64,000 nt of DNA from Chrysopilus asiliformis (taxonomy: Eukaryota; Arthropoda; Insecta; Diptera; Rhagionidae). Below are positions 35,101 to 45,499 of this stretch, piece after piece. Location: positions 76,262,188 to 76,326,187 of the forward strand of contig OZ035961.1 of the NCBI GenBank assembly GCA_964034945.1. The letters run 5' to 3'. Made by a program: the position numbers and the translations under genes. The stretch's first letter is position 1. Every line of letters begins with the position of its first letter. The notes under the pieces were generated by a model. The model was not told the DNA's origin, did not search any database, and saw only the letters and a list, made by a program, of their open reading frames with translations.

Positions 35101-35644
35101 AATGTTTTAATGAAATAACTTTTGATAATGGGCTTTTTTGATAATTCAAAAATGTCAAAATCGTAAATTTTTTTGTGAAAACCTTAATTATCGAAAAAGC
35201 CCAATATTTACAAGCTTTCCGAATGTAAGAGCAAACTGAAGTATACTTCTAGTACATGTACATAAGTAAATGATAAAATATGTAATATGCAATATACATA
35301 TTACATTAGAGAAAAAAAAATCAAAACAAAACAGAAAAGAAAAAGCAACCATATTTGGCATTTGTAGCCGTAATTAATGTATTTTGGTTTTATTATTGAA
35401 TTGTTATAATTATGTGTTCTTGTTTTCTGGATTTTATGATTTACACTATAAATATTATAAAATTATTGTTACTTATTTCTTCGTACGTTTTTTTTCCTCT
35501 CACTGTCACTAATATGCTATACATGATTTGTTTAATCTAAATAGCGATTTACCGGTAAATACCGGTAAACCGGTTTTTACTAAAAATATTTACCGTTTAC
35601 CGGTAAATCCGAAACTCGGTAATTTTGCAGGCCCTAATCAGAAA

Positions 35645-36559
35645 TAATAGCGTGATAAAAGCGTAAAAATAAAAAAAAAAATATTTTTCTCACGATTTCT
35701 CTGTAACAAGTAGATACGTTTTCAATGAAAGAGCTAAAATCTAGAACATAAGAATAGTTATGAATATTCGATTTATTTTTTTTCGTTTGTTCGATACTCG
35801 GTTTAGCTTAATAAGCTCTAGGGTTCTGACTTGTCCCTGATCTTTCAAGTGCTTCTGCTTCTCGAATCAGTCTTCTTTCCGTTTAATTATAACTGCTTCC
35901 CAATATCTATCCTGGTTTTGATGCATGTTTCCAGGTTTAGACAGTTTTTTTATGAAGACGTCTTTAAAAACGAGTATCGCTGTTTGCTCGTAGTTTAATT
36001 TTTCTAAAAACCGACTTTTATTATCTTCCTTTTTTAATGTTCTACACATTTGATTATTTTTTATTCTTTTTCCACACTTCCTTTCTTTTGACCCAAAAAT
36101 TTTGATGCCCTGAGTATTTGATGCGAAATTCCTTACTAAAAGGAAATATAAATTTATTAATTTACTAGTTTGAGTTATAGTTTTTTAAGTTTTTTTACAT
36201 AAAACCCCCACAAATAACTATAAAACTTTAGAAAAGTTTTTTTTTCCATTCAGAGGAAAAATGGGAAAAAGGATATTTGCGTTATCCTTGCGTTTCTAAT
36301 TTTTAAATTCTAATATCAGATTAGTGATCAGAGGCACCGAAACGCTTCCTAACGGTCAGGCTTCAAGACAAAAATCACTGTTTTAAAACACCAGCTCCCT
36401 ATCCACCTCACGTTTACTCCCTTCGAGGTGAACTTTTTTTTAACTTGGTGACCGTCTACGCAATGAATGGAACAGTAAAAATTTCAGATTTTTAGCTCCA
36501 GAGATTTGGGTTGGGTGTTGATGAGTCTGTCAGTAATTCAGGAGAAACGATTTAATATA
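35645..36559. other. No gene recognised
   Basis: AT-rich; short frames only. Confidence 0.45.
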
Positions 36560-36561
36560 TA

Positions 36562-36818
36562 TCGACGCCTCCGTGCAACAGTAGCGTATCTCTCTCGAGC
36601 TGTCAAAATTCTGACGTTTTTGTAAGTACGATAAATCGTTAATATTGGGACAAATTTTAGCTTTATTTTACTGATTTTGGAAGAAAATGGTTCAATCTGT
36701 AATTGTGAATTCTTAAAATCTCAAAAAAGGTAATAGGTTTTATGTTATAGTTAATTGAAAATTCAACATTAAAGAATGTCGTAAGTCAAGTTACGATAGT
36801 CTTGCACGGAGGCGTCGA
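36562..36818. mobile_element. TA-target MITE (Tc1/mariner-type)
   Basis: TCGACGCCTCCGTGCAA at the left is inverted exactly at the right (TTGCACGGAGGCGTCGA). TA lies on both sides (36560-36561 and 36819-36820). It is 257 bp with no transposase. Confidence 0.75.
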
Positions 36819-36820
36819 TA

Positions 36821-37529
36821 TGGACTGTTTTATTCGAGTTTTTTTAAGGTAAGTTTGCAAAGATGCCAAAACAGAACCCGTAGTTTTGTTATCGTTATAT
36901 GGACTTTTACTATATGAAGACGGTTTTGTCCTTATTTCTCTTTCAGTGTCAAAGTTCTGACAAAAATTTCGTTGTATAGAAGATTTTCTCATAGTTTTTA
37001 TCCAACGGAATTTTATTCATGAATTCTTCCGAAACTAATTGGCCAATTCTCATGACACTTTTTTGGAAAGTGGTAAAAAGTGGTTTTCATGAGCTTTTGG
37101 GGTCGCTGATCACGAATTAGAAATCGAATATTTGAAATTAGAAACGGCAAGTCCTGTGAGAATAGGACAGTTATCTTAATTGTTTATTTTATCTAGAGAA
37201 AATGACAATACTATTATATTTTCCGTTTAATCTCATATTTGGTTTCTTTAATCTGAAATCTGGTATTTCGCATTCCGTGGACATGGGAGAATAACACGAG
37301 TAACATTTTTCAGACTTTTTCCTGAAATTTTAGATTTTTGCATCAAGTCTTAGCTCATCGACGTTAAGAACCTCACAAAGTCTATTTTTTCTAGAATAAA
37401 ATCTGGAATCATGGGTTCCTAGCATCCAAATTTTAAAAGATCAAGAGTAGATTTGAGAGTAACGATTGCAGAGACTCCCAAAGCTGATTTTCCTGAGAAA
37501 ACAATGTTATAGTAACATTCCCATTAACC
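36821..37529. other. No gene recognised
   Basis: Contains one GGGGTCGCTGATCACGAATT copy at 37099-37118. No element ends were found. Confidence 0.45.
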
Positions 37530-37532
37530 TTA

Positions 37533-38133
37533 TACTATGTTCACACTGACGCAAAATTACGTAATTTTGAAGATTTTCGTAATTTTGAACGAAATCTTCC
37601 TCGAAACCACGAGATTTCCAGTACATTAACCTGTTTTCAAAATCACTAAAAGTATGCAATTTCCACAAAATTAGGAACGAAATCAAGCAAAAACAATGAA
37701 TACAACCCTGCATCACTTATTCAGCTCTCTTCAGTACATCAGTTTTGAGAAGTTTTGACATTTGTGCTGGATTTGAAAGACGGAAATATAAGAAAAAGAA
37801 GCCGTGTTCCGCACGCGAAGAGGATATATTAGTAAACAACCTACGCGGGGCAAAAAAAAATTGACCTGTTTTTGATGCGATTAGATATGAAATGGAAAAT
37901 AATTGTTTATTTTCATTACAGATAATTCCCATTTTCGTCTAAAGTGTCTAATTCTGTTTGCACATATTTCATCGATGTTTTGAATTGTATTATTCATCAT
38001 ATTACTAAAATTCATAGCAATCCTGTAGTTGAAATGTCAAGCAAAATTACCTTAACCTCTGTGTGAACACTTTGGTTTAAGATTTAAATCATTTCGCAAA
38101 ATTACATGATTTCGCGTCGGTGTGAACTTAGTA
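37533..38133. mobile_element. Harbinger-like non-autonomous element
   Basis: The left end, TACTATGTTCACACTGACGC, is matched in inverse at the right (GCGTCGGTGTGAACTTAGTA). Similarity extends over about 36 bp. TTA flanks both sides (37530-37532 and 38134-38136). It is 601 bp long. The minus-strand frames 37507-37716 and 37717-37932 cross or lie inside it and match nothing I know. Confidence 0.72.
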
Positions 38134-38136
38134 TTA

Positions 38137-40428
38137 AACACATCTTAGAATTCGAATTTTAAAAATTCGATATCAGTTTTGAGTTCGGCGACTCAAAAAT
38201 TCCCTGATGTAGACTTGTTGAAAGTGCATTGAAAATATTCCAGTCATGCTAGAGAAAACAGAATGCGTCACAAAAGTCCTTGAAAATCGGATTTTCCGAT
38301 TTAATAGAGTAATTTTGTTGTTGAACCTTTTGAATTTTTTAAATAATAATAAATGACTAATCATGTGTAACTAAATAAAAATGGGTCACAGTGGAATTCC
38401 TGTGGCTAGTATTTCCCGCAGAATTAATGTAAAAGTTTTTCCAAATAAAGTGAAATATTTTCCACACTATTTTAATAAACTCAGAAAAGAATTCAATTCT
38501 CGTGTTTGTTGTTCAATTCGCAATAAACATTTATGTGTCATTGCATTGAATTGAAACAATTCCAGCCCAGCTAGTAGACATGATTACCTTTGATGTTAAC
38601 CTATAAAAGTTAACCATAGGAACATTGCATATACGATTCGTTGGATAATATCAAAGATGCTGTAAGAACAACAGAACAGAAACCAAATGAAAAATAGTTA
38701 AATAAAGGGAAAGAAATACTTGATTTGTGTTTTTTTTTTCTTAAACACAAGAACAAGGCGAATGTGTCATTTACTTGTTTTTGCATTTTGTTGCATAGAT
38801 AGAAGATATCTTAGCACTTGATCGACCTGCACCTCTCTGGTTGTCTGCCAAAATATTAGCGCAACATTCTTGTTTTATTTTACGACCAAGACGTTCTCAA
38901 TGCAACCACTTTCGAACGACCTTATCGCAAAATCTAAGGTGATGCTACCAAGGAAACAAATAAATTGAATCAGAAAAACAGAATGTGTGGAAAAATTGTA
39001 GATACTTTTTCTAGAAACAAGATCACATCATCATCTAACCGTGGATGGATACAAGATCCGCGAAAATGCTTGTATTCCTACTCAAAGTCAGTTATTGGCC
39101 TGAAGGACATCTAGTGGCGTAGGAAAAGGGCCTCATTGCCATTCGATATTCAGAGGAAATAAACATCATTAAAAACGATTCTGAGACCCTTATCAGTTCC
39201 ACGTTACGTTAGAGAAGAATACTCCACAATTTGATACAACTGGACACCTCCTTCCTCTTCAATGTCACTACATCGTCGACTGTTCTATAAAATATGTTAA
39301 TTGAATTTTTGCATACGCTGTTTTGCTTCACTGGCAAAAGCCCATCCAAGGTTTGATCTCCGTAATGGGTTCTTCATCCGCAGTCGAGCTTCAATCGCTG
39401 TCGTTGGTCACATGCGATGGACCAGCGTGGACGGATACCACTTTAGGGCCAATCTAGGCGCTGTCTATTCCAGTGGGTAATAATTTGGTGGAGTCCGTGG
39501 CGTCGAGAGCGCTAGGGAATGGTTAGGTTAGAGAATGGATGTCAGTAGCGCGAAGAACAATAAATTCTGTTACGAGGAGAATGTTTCGCGAAGATGTTTT
39601 TGCCACGGGATACATATATAAACGTCTAGACATGATAACGATATGTTTACCTGAAGCGATGACAGTAACGAGAAAGTGAACTTCTTTACTTCTCTGCTGT
39701 TGGCTATTGGCCGGTGCTTAAGAACACAAGAAACACCTTTAGTTGTATGCCAATTGTTGAGAACGGACGATCGAACAAGAAACATGGCGTTGGATCTTCA
39801 TTATCTAATTGACTTCTATTGAGGGAATGAACCCACAGGGCTCAATATATCAAAAGCAATTAATTTTGAAGAGTCAATTCGTAGACGATTGAAGATGCTG
39901 TACTTGTTTAATTTACACAAATAACATTAGTGTTTTTTTCGATTTGTGGTTGTGGGAATCGCGAAACTAATTTTATCAGACGCCATTAATTTGTTTCGCT
40001 GATTTTTACTGGAACCCCTCTTTCAAAAAAGAGATTTAATGGCGATTAAAAAACACAAAAATCATAAAAAACACATAAACATACTTCAAGAGTTCTATTG
40101 AAATACGATGTAAAATCCTATCTTAAATATGTTTTTAAAAAGTATCGATTCGACGCGCTGTTTTCTTGAAATTTGCAAAAAAAAAAAAATTATTTGTTTG
40201 GGAGAGGGGAAATAAAAAATTATCAGATTTTACCCATTACACAACCACGTGTCACATTTTGTGAAAAAAGAACAGTGCCCAATTAAAAGCCTATAGACAT
40301 CATTTGTTCGTGAGTTCTTTTAACTGTATCTTCTTCATTTTTAGTGTCCGAGCCAGTCGTGTAGCCACAGCAGGTGGAGGGTCGATCAAAAAAAAAACAT
40401 ATTCAAAAATATCAATACTTTCGTCACA
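38137..40428. other. Longest stretch without a recognised element
   Basis: From about 38800 to 39800 the GC content is visibly higher than elsewhere, but no convincing exon, RNA or TIR pair was found. It may be unique host sequence. Frames are under 85 codons. Confidence 0.4.
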
Positions 40429-40430
40429 TA

Positions 40431-40666
40431 TCGCTACCTCGGAGGAAGACTGTCACAACTCAAAAAATGTCGAATTTGGAAGAGTGGTAAATATGGTATA
40501 CTTTGTTGTAGAAGAGTGTCACAATTGTAACTTAAACAAAAGCTTGTTACTGTAGATATTTTGTAAATATCAAAAATACTAACACAAAATATCTGAATAA
40601 CTTTAAAACGTCATTTCCCAAAATTCACAATTTTTGAGTTGTGACAGTCTTCCTCCCAGGTAGCGA
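40431..40666. mobile_element. TA-target MITE with 36-bp TIRs
   Basis: It starts TCGCTACCTCGGAGGAAGAC and continues TGTCACAACTCAAAAA. The right end is the inverse with one mismatch (CTGGG for CTCGG). TA lies on both sides (40429-40430 and 40667-40668). It is 236 bp, non-coding. The overlapping frame at 40304-40555 starts outside the element and is chance. Confidence 0.85.
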
Positions 40667-40668
40667 TA

Positions 40669-41225
40669 TATCCTGGATTCCCTGAATCACCCTCTGGCTA
40701 AGTCACTGGTCCAATCATGTATCTATTGTAGCTATGGTAGATAACCATGAGTTATACTATACGTCGAAAAGTACGCTAAAGTCGATTAGTTCTATCCCAT
40801 GCAAATATTAAGGCAAATACAATTCTGTAATTGATTTTATTTTGCAAAAATTCTGTACAAATTCCTTTATAATAAACTTATAATAAAGAAATAGCAAGGG
40901 ATTGTTCACCGTAGAGATAGCAGGATAAGGGGTTTGAATCATGCGTAAGGGATTGGTTTGAGAGGTGTCAATGTTTCGGATAATCTGTCCACTAGTGAAA
41001 ACCGTACCAAAATTTCTTCTGCAATGTAAAAGATAGGATGCAATAGGATCAGAGATGAGCCGATTTTTTGAAATACAGAAGTTTATATTGTTACTTAGCA
41101 TAACCGTTTAGCATTGCCGTGTAAATTTTCACCTATATCGGACGAGCCGTCTAGATCTGTTGCAAGGGGGGTAAAAAGGGACGAGAAGAGCGACTCCCGA
41201 AATATCCAATAACCCTTTCAGCTCT
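40669..41225. other. No gene recognised
   Basis: Short frames only; the 97-codon frame at 40808-41101 (-) resembles no known family. Confidence 0.4.
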
Positions 41226-42172
41226 TTAATCTAGGGGAGACTCGTCCTCGTTGTACTAGTTGTCACAATGGCTATATCTCTTAATTCAGAAATATTTTTG
41301 AAATCGGTTCTTCGGCAATTTCGAAGCGCACTCCACCACTACCAACCTCAGAAAGTGTCCTGGCGATCGACTTCATGTGTTACGTTTTTTAACTCGAAAT
41401 CAAAAAATATCGTTAGTGAGTAAATTCTAATGGATTTATTGATTTTGTTTATTTGTCATACATTATTAAGATAGAAGTGTATTTTGATTGGTATCTCTTA
41501 GGACATTGATCGACTTTAAACATAATTTTGAGTGTTTAGGTTCTACGTTAAATGTTATAGGTTTAAATGGCTGTCAAAAATTATTTGTCTGTCGGTACTA
41601 GTTGTCACAGGGGCTATTTGTTTGTCTCAGGGGCTACTGCAGAGCAGGAAAATCTACAGGGCAGAAAAATCTGAAGAATCTAAAACCCAAGAAACATAAG
41701 AAGCAGGAAGATAAAGGACTTGAGATATAGAAATGAGTTGTTAACAGCGATGGAGACGAAGACAACGAAGAACTACTGTGCGTGGTTTGTTATGAAACTT
41801 GGTCAAGTAGCAAACCCAATGTAGGGTGCGTTCAGTGCATCAAATGCAGACTGTGGGCTCATGATAGATCTGCGGGGCAAAGAGTTTTTTTTGTTACCCT
41901 AATTACGCCGGGAATGACCTGTGCCAACGAGGACCGCACGTTGTGACAACCAACCCCAGCCTTGGGGTAAGTTGTCACAGTAGACTTAAATTTTTATTAC
42001 ATTATTTTCATGACGTTATTACTTGAAATTTAAAATAATTTGTACAATTAATGCAAGACGAAAGCCCGAATATACGATTTATGCGTTTGACTTGGTAATT
42101 TAACTTCATTGTCTCCATAAATAAGGATTTTTATGATTTTTGTGACAACTAGGACCAAATGTAGGGGAGCAT
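41226..42172 (+). mobile_element. Degraded pogo-type element
   Basis: ACTAGTTGTCACA (near 41259) and TGTGACAACTAGG (42141-42153) form an inverted pair, and further ACTAGTTGTCACA copies lie near 41600. TAGGGGAG occurs at both borders but in the same orientation, so the true termini are unclear. The only coding trace is a zinc-finger C-terminal fragment at 41737-41946. Confidence 0.4.
41737..41946 (+). pseudogene. PHD-like zinc finger from a transposase C-terminus
   Basis: The 69-codon open frame reads DNEELLCVVCYETWSSSK, then VGCVQCIKCRLWAHDRSAGQ. The C-x2-C, C-x2-C, W-x-H spacing followed by S/CAG is the PHD-like finger that ends many insect pogo/Tigger-type transposases. Basic sequence (KPKKHKKQ in another frame) lies just upstream, as in the family, but is separated by a stop and frameshift. 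A cysteine expected before AG is serine. The DDE domain was not found, so this is a dead fragment. Confidence 0.5.
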
Positions 42173-42710
42173 TTAATAAGAAACCGCATCAAAATTGGTT
42201 GAGTGGTTTTGCCTTTAAGTTCGGATACACAGAAGTTTAATTTTATATAACAGATTAATTACACAAAGTAAAGAGTATTAGTTTTTACTTTCTATAGAGG
42301 AAAGTATTGTATTCATGACGGAAACCGACTCCAGAACGTGGGCAGATAGAACATTTCTGGTCAGAAATCCGTTTCAGGCAAAATTATGAGGATGTCTTTG
42401 CGGTCTGTCGGTCTGTCTATTGTACGTATCTCAAATACCTCGAGAACGTGTTGATCTAGCGACTTTAAATTTTTTGTAAATCATTTTTACAAAAATCGTA
42501 GTTTTCTAACAACTTTTGAACAAGTAACAGTGGCTATCATGCTTATTCACAAATTTATTGTTAGCTAACAATATTGTTAAGTAACAATAAATTTCATAGC
42601 AATCCATAAAGAAAATGGTATTCACAATTTCGCTTGTTAAAAAGTTTCGTTAAAAATGTTCGTTGTGTTGTTATGGCAACAATTTTGTAAATTATTATAA
42701 TAGTTGCAGT

Positions 42711-42794
42711 TGTATTGCATTGGCGGATTGTTGTATTGCATTGGCGGATTGTTGTATTGCATTGGCGGATTGTTGTATTGCATTGGCGGAATTG
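42711..42794. repeat. 21-bp tandem repeat, four copies
   Basis: The unit TGTATTGCATTGGCGGATTG (plus one T) repeats four times at 42711, 42732, 42753 and 42774. The frame 42663-42878 reads CIALADC repeats through it and is an artefact. Confidence 0.9.
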
Positions 42795-42895
42795 CGGGGA
42801 GACGATAAATATTTTTTTAAAACTGTTTTATTCTATGGAAAACGGATCGCTGGTATCGCGAAGAAGTTAACTTGGTAATCCACGTGGTAATCCAA

Positions 42896-43191
42896 CATAT
42901 CGTCGGTGATAGTGCAATACCGCGTATGAGCAGTTTGTAAATACCGCGTATCTACATTTTGAATGTTTTACGGGGGAAGCAAAAGTTTGATATTTCTAAC
43001 CCTTTAAAGAGATTTTCTCATCTAAGATTTTTTGGGACCTCATTATATGATTGTCATAATGAGGTCCCAAAAAATCTCTTTAAAAGGTTAGAAATATCAA
43101 ACTTTTTCTTCCCCCGTAAAACATTCAAAATGTAGATACGCGGTATTTACAAACTGCTCATACGCGGTATTGCACTATCACCGACGATATG
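42896..43191. repeat. 296-bp foldback element
   Basis: CATATCGTCGGTGATAGTGC at the left is inverted exactly at the right. The arms extend through ACCGCGTATGAGCAG, TTTTACGGGGGAAG and TTTGGGACCTCATTAT, covering almost the whole length. A short unpaired insert (near 43010-43025) makes the left arm longer. TA next to TCGTCGG on both sides may be the target site. Confidence 0.88.
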
Positions 43192-43211
43192 TCATTAAAA
43201 AAGCAACACCG

Positions 43212-43690
43212 TAAAACACGCTTAAATGCACATCGAACTTCGCAGAATTTTATGTGCATTTATCCGTGTTTTGCATTTATCCGTAGCACGGAGAAATACA
43301 CATTAATGTGCAATTATGCGAGTCAAAGATAAACATGCAACTTTAATATTCCTGTAATAAACATTTAAATTCAATTAAGCTACACAAAAACAATGAATCT
43401 AATTAAGAATTCATTTTATCACATAAAAATAACAAAAATCACATTTTTTTTGTTGTTTTTTTTGTACGTTTTATTTTTGCACATGTGCATTTAAACGTGT
43501 AAAATTTCATGTAATTTATACTTTTGGGGTATGAAAATGGTTGCATTTAAGCAAGTATTGCAATTAAGCGTGTTTAATTTATCCGTATATATTTATATGA
43601 AAGATGCTTTAAAATCCTCCAGGCACAAATATGGCGTCCAATTACACGAGTTTTACATTTAAGCGTCTTGCATTTAAGTGTGTTTTACTA
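43212..43690. mobile_element. Probable pogo-type MITE (CACGCTTAAATGCA ends)
   Basis: GTAAAACACGCTTAAATGCA at the left and TGCATTTAAGTGTGTTTTAC at the right are inverted with one mismatch, next to TA. CATTTAAGCG/CGCTTAAATG motifs recur inside (near 43550 and 43655). No transposase is visible. Confidence 0.6.
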
Positions 43691-44000
43691 AAATCAATTT
43701 TTTTGCTTGAAAAATAAAATATATTTCTTCCCAAACAACTAAAATTTATTTTTGCTATCGTAACAATACTTTTGAACAATTCTAACAAGCAATAGTGCAC
43801 TCTGAATACGGTTTTATTTGACAATTTTTAGCTTAACAATATTATCGAAAGTTCATAGCAAGCAAAGTGAAATGTGAATACCGATTTCTGTTCTAACAAT
43901 TGTTATGGGTATTAACAAGCAATAATAGCTTTTGTGAATAAGCATGTATAACGGGTACCTTCCATACAATTTTTTTAAAAAATACCGTTTTTTGAAAGTA

Positions 44001-44841
44001 CAGTGGAATCCGGTTATAACGACCTCCAAGGGACCAACAAATCTGGTCGTTATATCCGGTTGTTCGTTATAACCGATTCATAGTTTTAAAGGTTGTAAAA
44101 TACATGTGTGAAGTTCTAAAATACTAAATTTTTTTTGCAAATCGTCCGTTACATTAAAAAATTAAATTTATTTAATTAAATTTATTTAATTTTCTGCAGA
44201 TATTGAGTAATCTGTGTTTGTTTGGATTTTTGGTGCAAGAACTCCTTTTCAATTCTTAGCACAGCTTCTTTTGAAATCTCATCAAAAATGTTATTGAATA
44301 ATAGGAATGAACTCAATGTTGTAATACCCCGAAGTGCTTCATTGACTGAATGTATGACACAACCTGTTTCTGAAATTTTCACCCGATTTTAAAATTATGT
44401 ATTGTGATGCATAAAACATTATTTACCAGTAGTATCTTCTTCATCTTTTTCCTCGATACTAAATTGTCGCCTTTTAGCATTCATTGTGGAATTCACAGTA
44501 TAAACTACGAAATAAACTGAATTAACACAACGTAGATGCACAAAACTTTGACAGAACTGATTAGGGGAATTCCCGAAAAGTTCCAACTTTCATTTAATGA
44601 CTTAAGCAAATGACGTTTAGAAGTGCAACAAGTTTGCAAATTGGGCAAAAACTAGGGTATCTGACATGGCGGCCAATTTAGAACATTTGTTAAAAACTTA
44701 ATCTACCAGATTTTGATTTTTTTCTATGAGATCTTAAGTTTCGGTCGTTATAAACGATATTTTTTTCTCTTTTCGTAGAAAAAGGGGTCATTAAAGCCGA
44801 TATGTCGTTATAACCGGTGTCGTTATAAGCGGATTCCACTG
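44001..44841 (-). mobile_element. pogo/Tigger element with internal deletion
   Basis: It begins CAGTGGAATCCGGTTATAAC and ends GTTATAAGCGGATTCCACTG. TA flanks both sides (43999-44000 and 44842-44843). Additional GTCGTTATA and TCGTTATAAC copies lie inside each end, as in Tigger subterminal repeats. At 841 bp it is far shorter than an autonomous element. The remaining gene (44182-44484) has lost its middle but keeps both ends and an intron. Confidence 0.88.
44182..44484 (-). pseudogene. Tigger transposase, middle deleted, intron kept
   Basis: Exon 1 (44484-44427) starts MNAKRRQFSIEEK, the typical Tigger/CENP-B-type N-terminus, and runs into an acidic DEEDTT stretch. A 57-nt intron follows (44426-44370), GTAAAT to TTTCAG, in phase 1. 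Exon 2 (44369-44182) continues with SVNEALRGITTLSSFLLF and ends KSKQTQITQYLQKIK, matching the C-terminal tail of pogo/Tigger transposases (QTKITDFF-type). Together they would encode 81 residues with no stop. The HTH and DDE domains are gone, so it is catalytically dead. The clean splice junction and kept frame are unusual for a decayed copy. Splicing is inferred from the consensus only. Confidence 0.7.
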
Positions 44842-45411
44842 TATTTCGAAACCTATACGCTTTTTATAAAAAAAGAATATTACAAAATTTAAAGGATATA
44901 AAATTTTATACATTTTTTGCTTTAACGGTTTGTATCGAACGGTTCTCAAGGTATTTGAAAAAAAAATCAGTTTTTTGAAAATCTCTCAAAAACTATGCAC
45001 TTTTTTTATTATTTCGATTTTCTGACAAAAATATTAGACACACTCCTGAGTAGTTCTAAAATTTTACGTGGATTTCGGTTGTTTGTTACATAACGCTAAT
45101 TACTATATTTCCGTAAAATAAATAAATTAACATAGTCATAAACTAAGTTCGCTAAATTCAATACTTTCAGTGTGTAAAAAAATCATTGGTTATAGGTAGG
45201 TATGCGGATTTGGCACGAGCAAGCAGTGTTGGTCTATTTCGTCATTTCAAACATTGAATATTGAACGGCAAGGTCGTTCAAATCGATTAAATTTTCATAA
45301 AAATTTTATGCTGCTAATTTTTTATGAGTAATGGTCGGCAGATGATTGTTTTGGGAGTGCATTTTATTTGAAGATGATAAAAATATTACTTTTAGGTAAC
45401 GACCTTGCTGA

Positions 45412-45480
45412 GTCAGCGTAGCTCAGCGGTCGATGGCACTGAACGCTTCGGGGGGATTCTGGACTTTTGACTTAAATCAC
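45412..45480 (+). repeat. Possible tRNA-derived SINE head
   Basis: CGTAGCTCAGCGGTCGATGG contains an A-box-like TAGCTCAGCGG, and GGGGGATTCTGGAC lies about 35 bp on, where a B box would be, but it is a poor match. No cloverleaf could be drawn, so it is not a tRNA gene. A decayed tRNA-derived SINE is one reading; chance is another. Confidence 0.25.
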
Positions 45481-45499
45481 AGCAGAATTCGAGTAGTGC

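Larger units (their letters stand above)
34210..35636. mobile_element. hAT element rich in ACCGGTAA, copy 2, with nested elements
   Basis: The ends are TAGGGGCTGCAATACCGG and, inverted, TAGGGCCTGCAAAATTACCG. The flanks are ATCAGAAA on both sides (34202-34209 and 35637-35644), a perfect 8-bp TSD. Both ends hold ACCGGTTTACCGG-type clusters as in copy 1 (12537-13532). The interior contains a Penelope-type inverted repeat pair (34374-34566) and a separate TIR element (34586-35100). No transposase is seen. Confidence 0.85.
42538..43950. mobile_element. Unclassified TIR element containing two others
   Basis: CATGCTTATTCACAAA at the left is inverted near 43936-43951 as TTTGTGAATAAGCATG. TAT lies on both sides, possibly a 3-bp duplication. 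ATTGTTA/TAACAAT motifs are frequent near both ends. Inside are a foldback element (42896-43191), a further TIR pair (43212-43690) and a 21-bp tandem repeat. Confidence 0.55.
42290..45060 (+). repeat. GTCY-bearing dispersed repeat, copy D, with nested elements
   Basis: It starts TACTTTCTATAGAGGAAAGT at 42288-42307 and passes GTATTGTATTCATGACGG and CAGGCAAAATTATGAGGAT. A short GTCTTTGCGGTCTGTCGG tract follows at 42390-42420. Sequence of the same style (AAACGGTTTGTATCGAACGG, AAAATCTCTCAAAAAC) resumes after the nested insertions, at 44845-45060. The extent to the right is uncertain. Confidence 0.5.

Noticed and set aside
38800..39800. GC-richer region as a host gene
   Set aside because: All frames are short and no paired splice signals with open coding sequence were found.
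42663..42878. Protein with CIALADC repeats
   Set aside because: It is a 21-bp tandem repeat of four units inside a transposon.
45412..45480. tRNA gene
   Set aside because: An A-box-like sequence is present, but the B box is poor and no acceptor or anticodon stems can be drawn.
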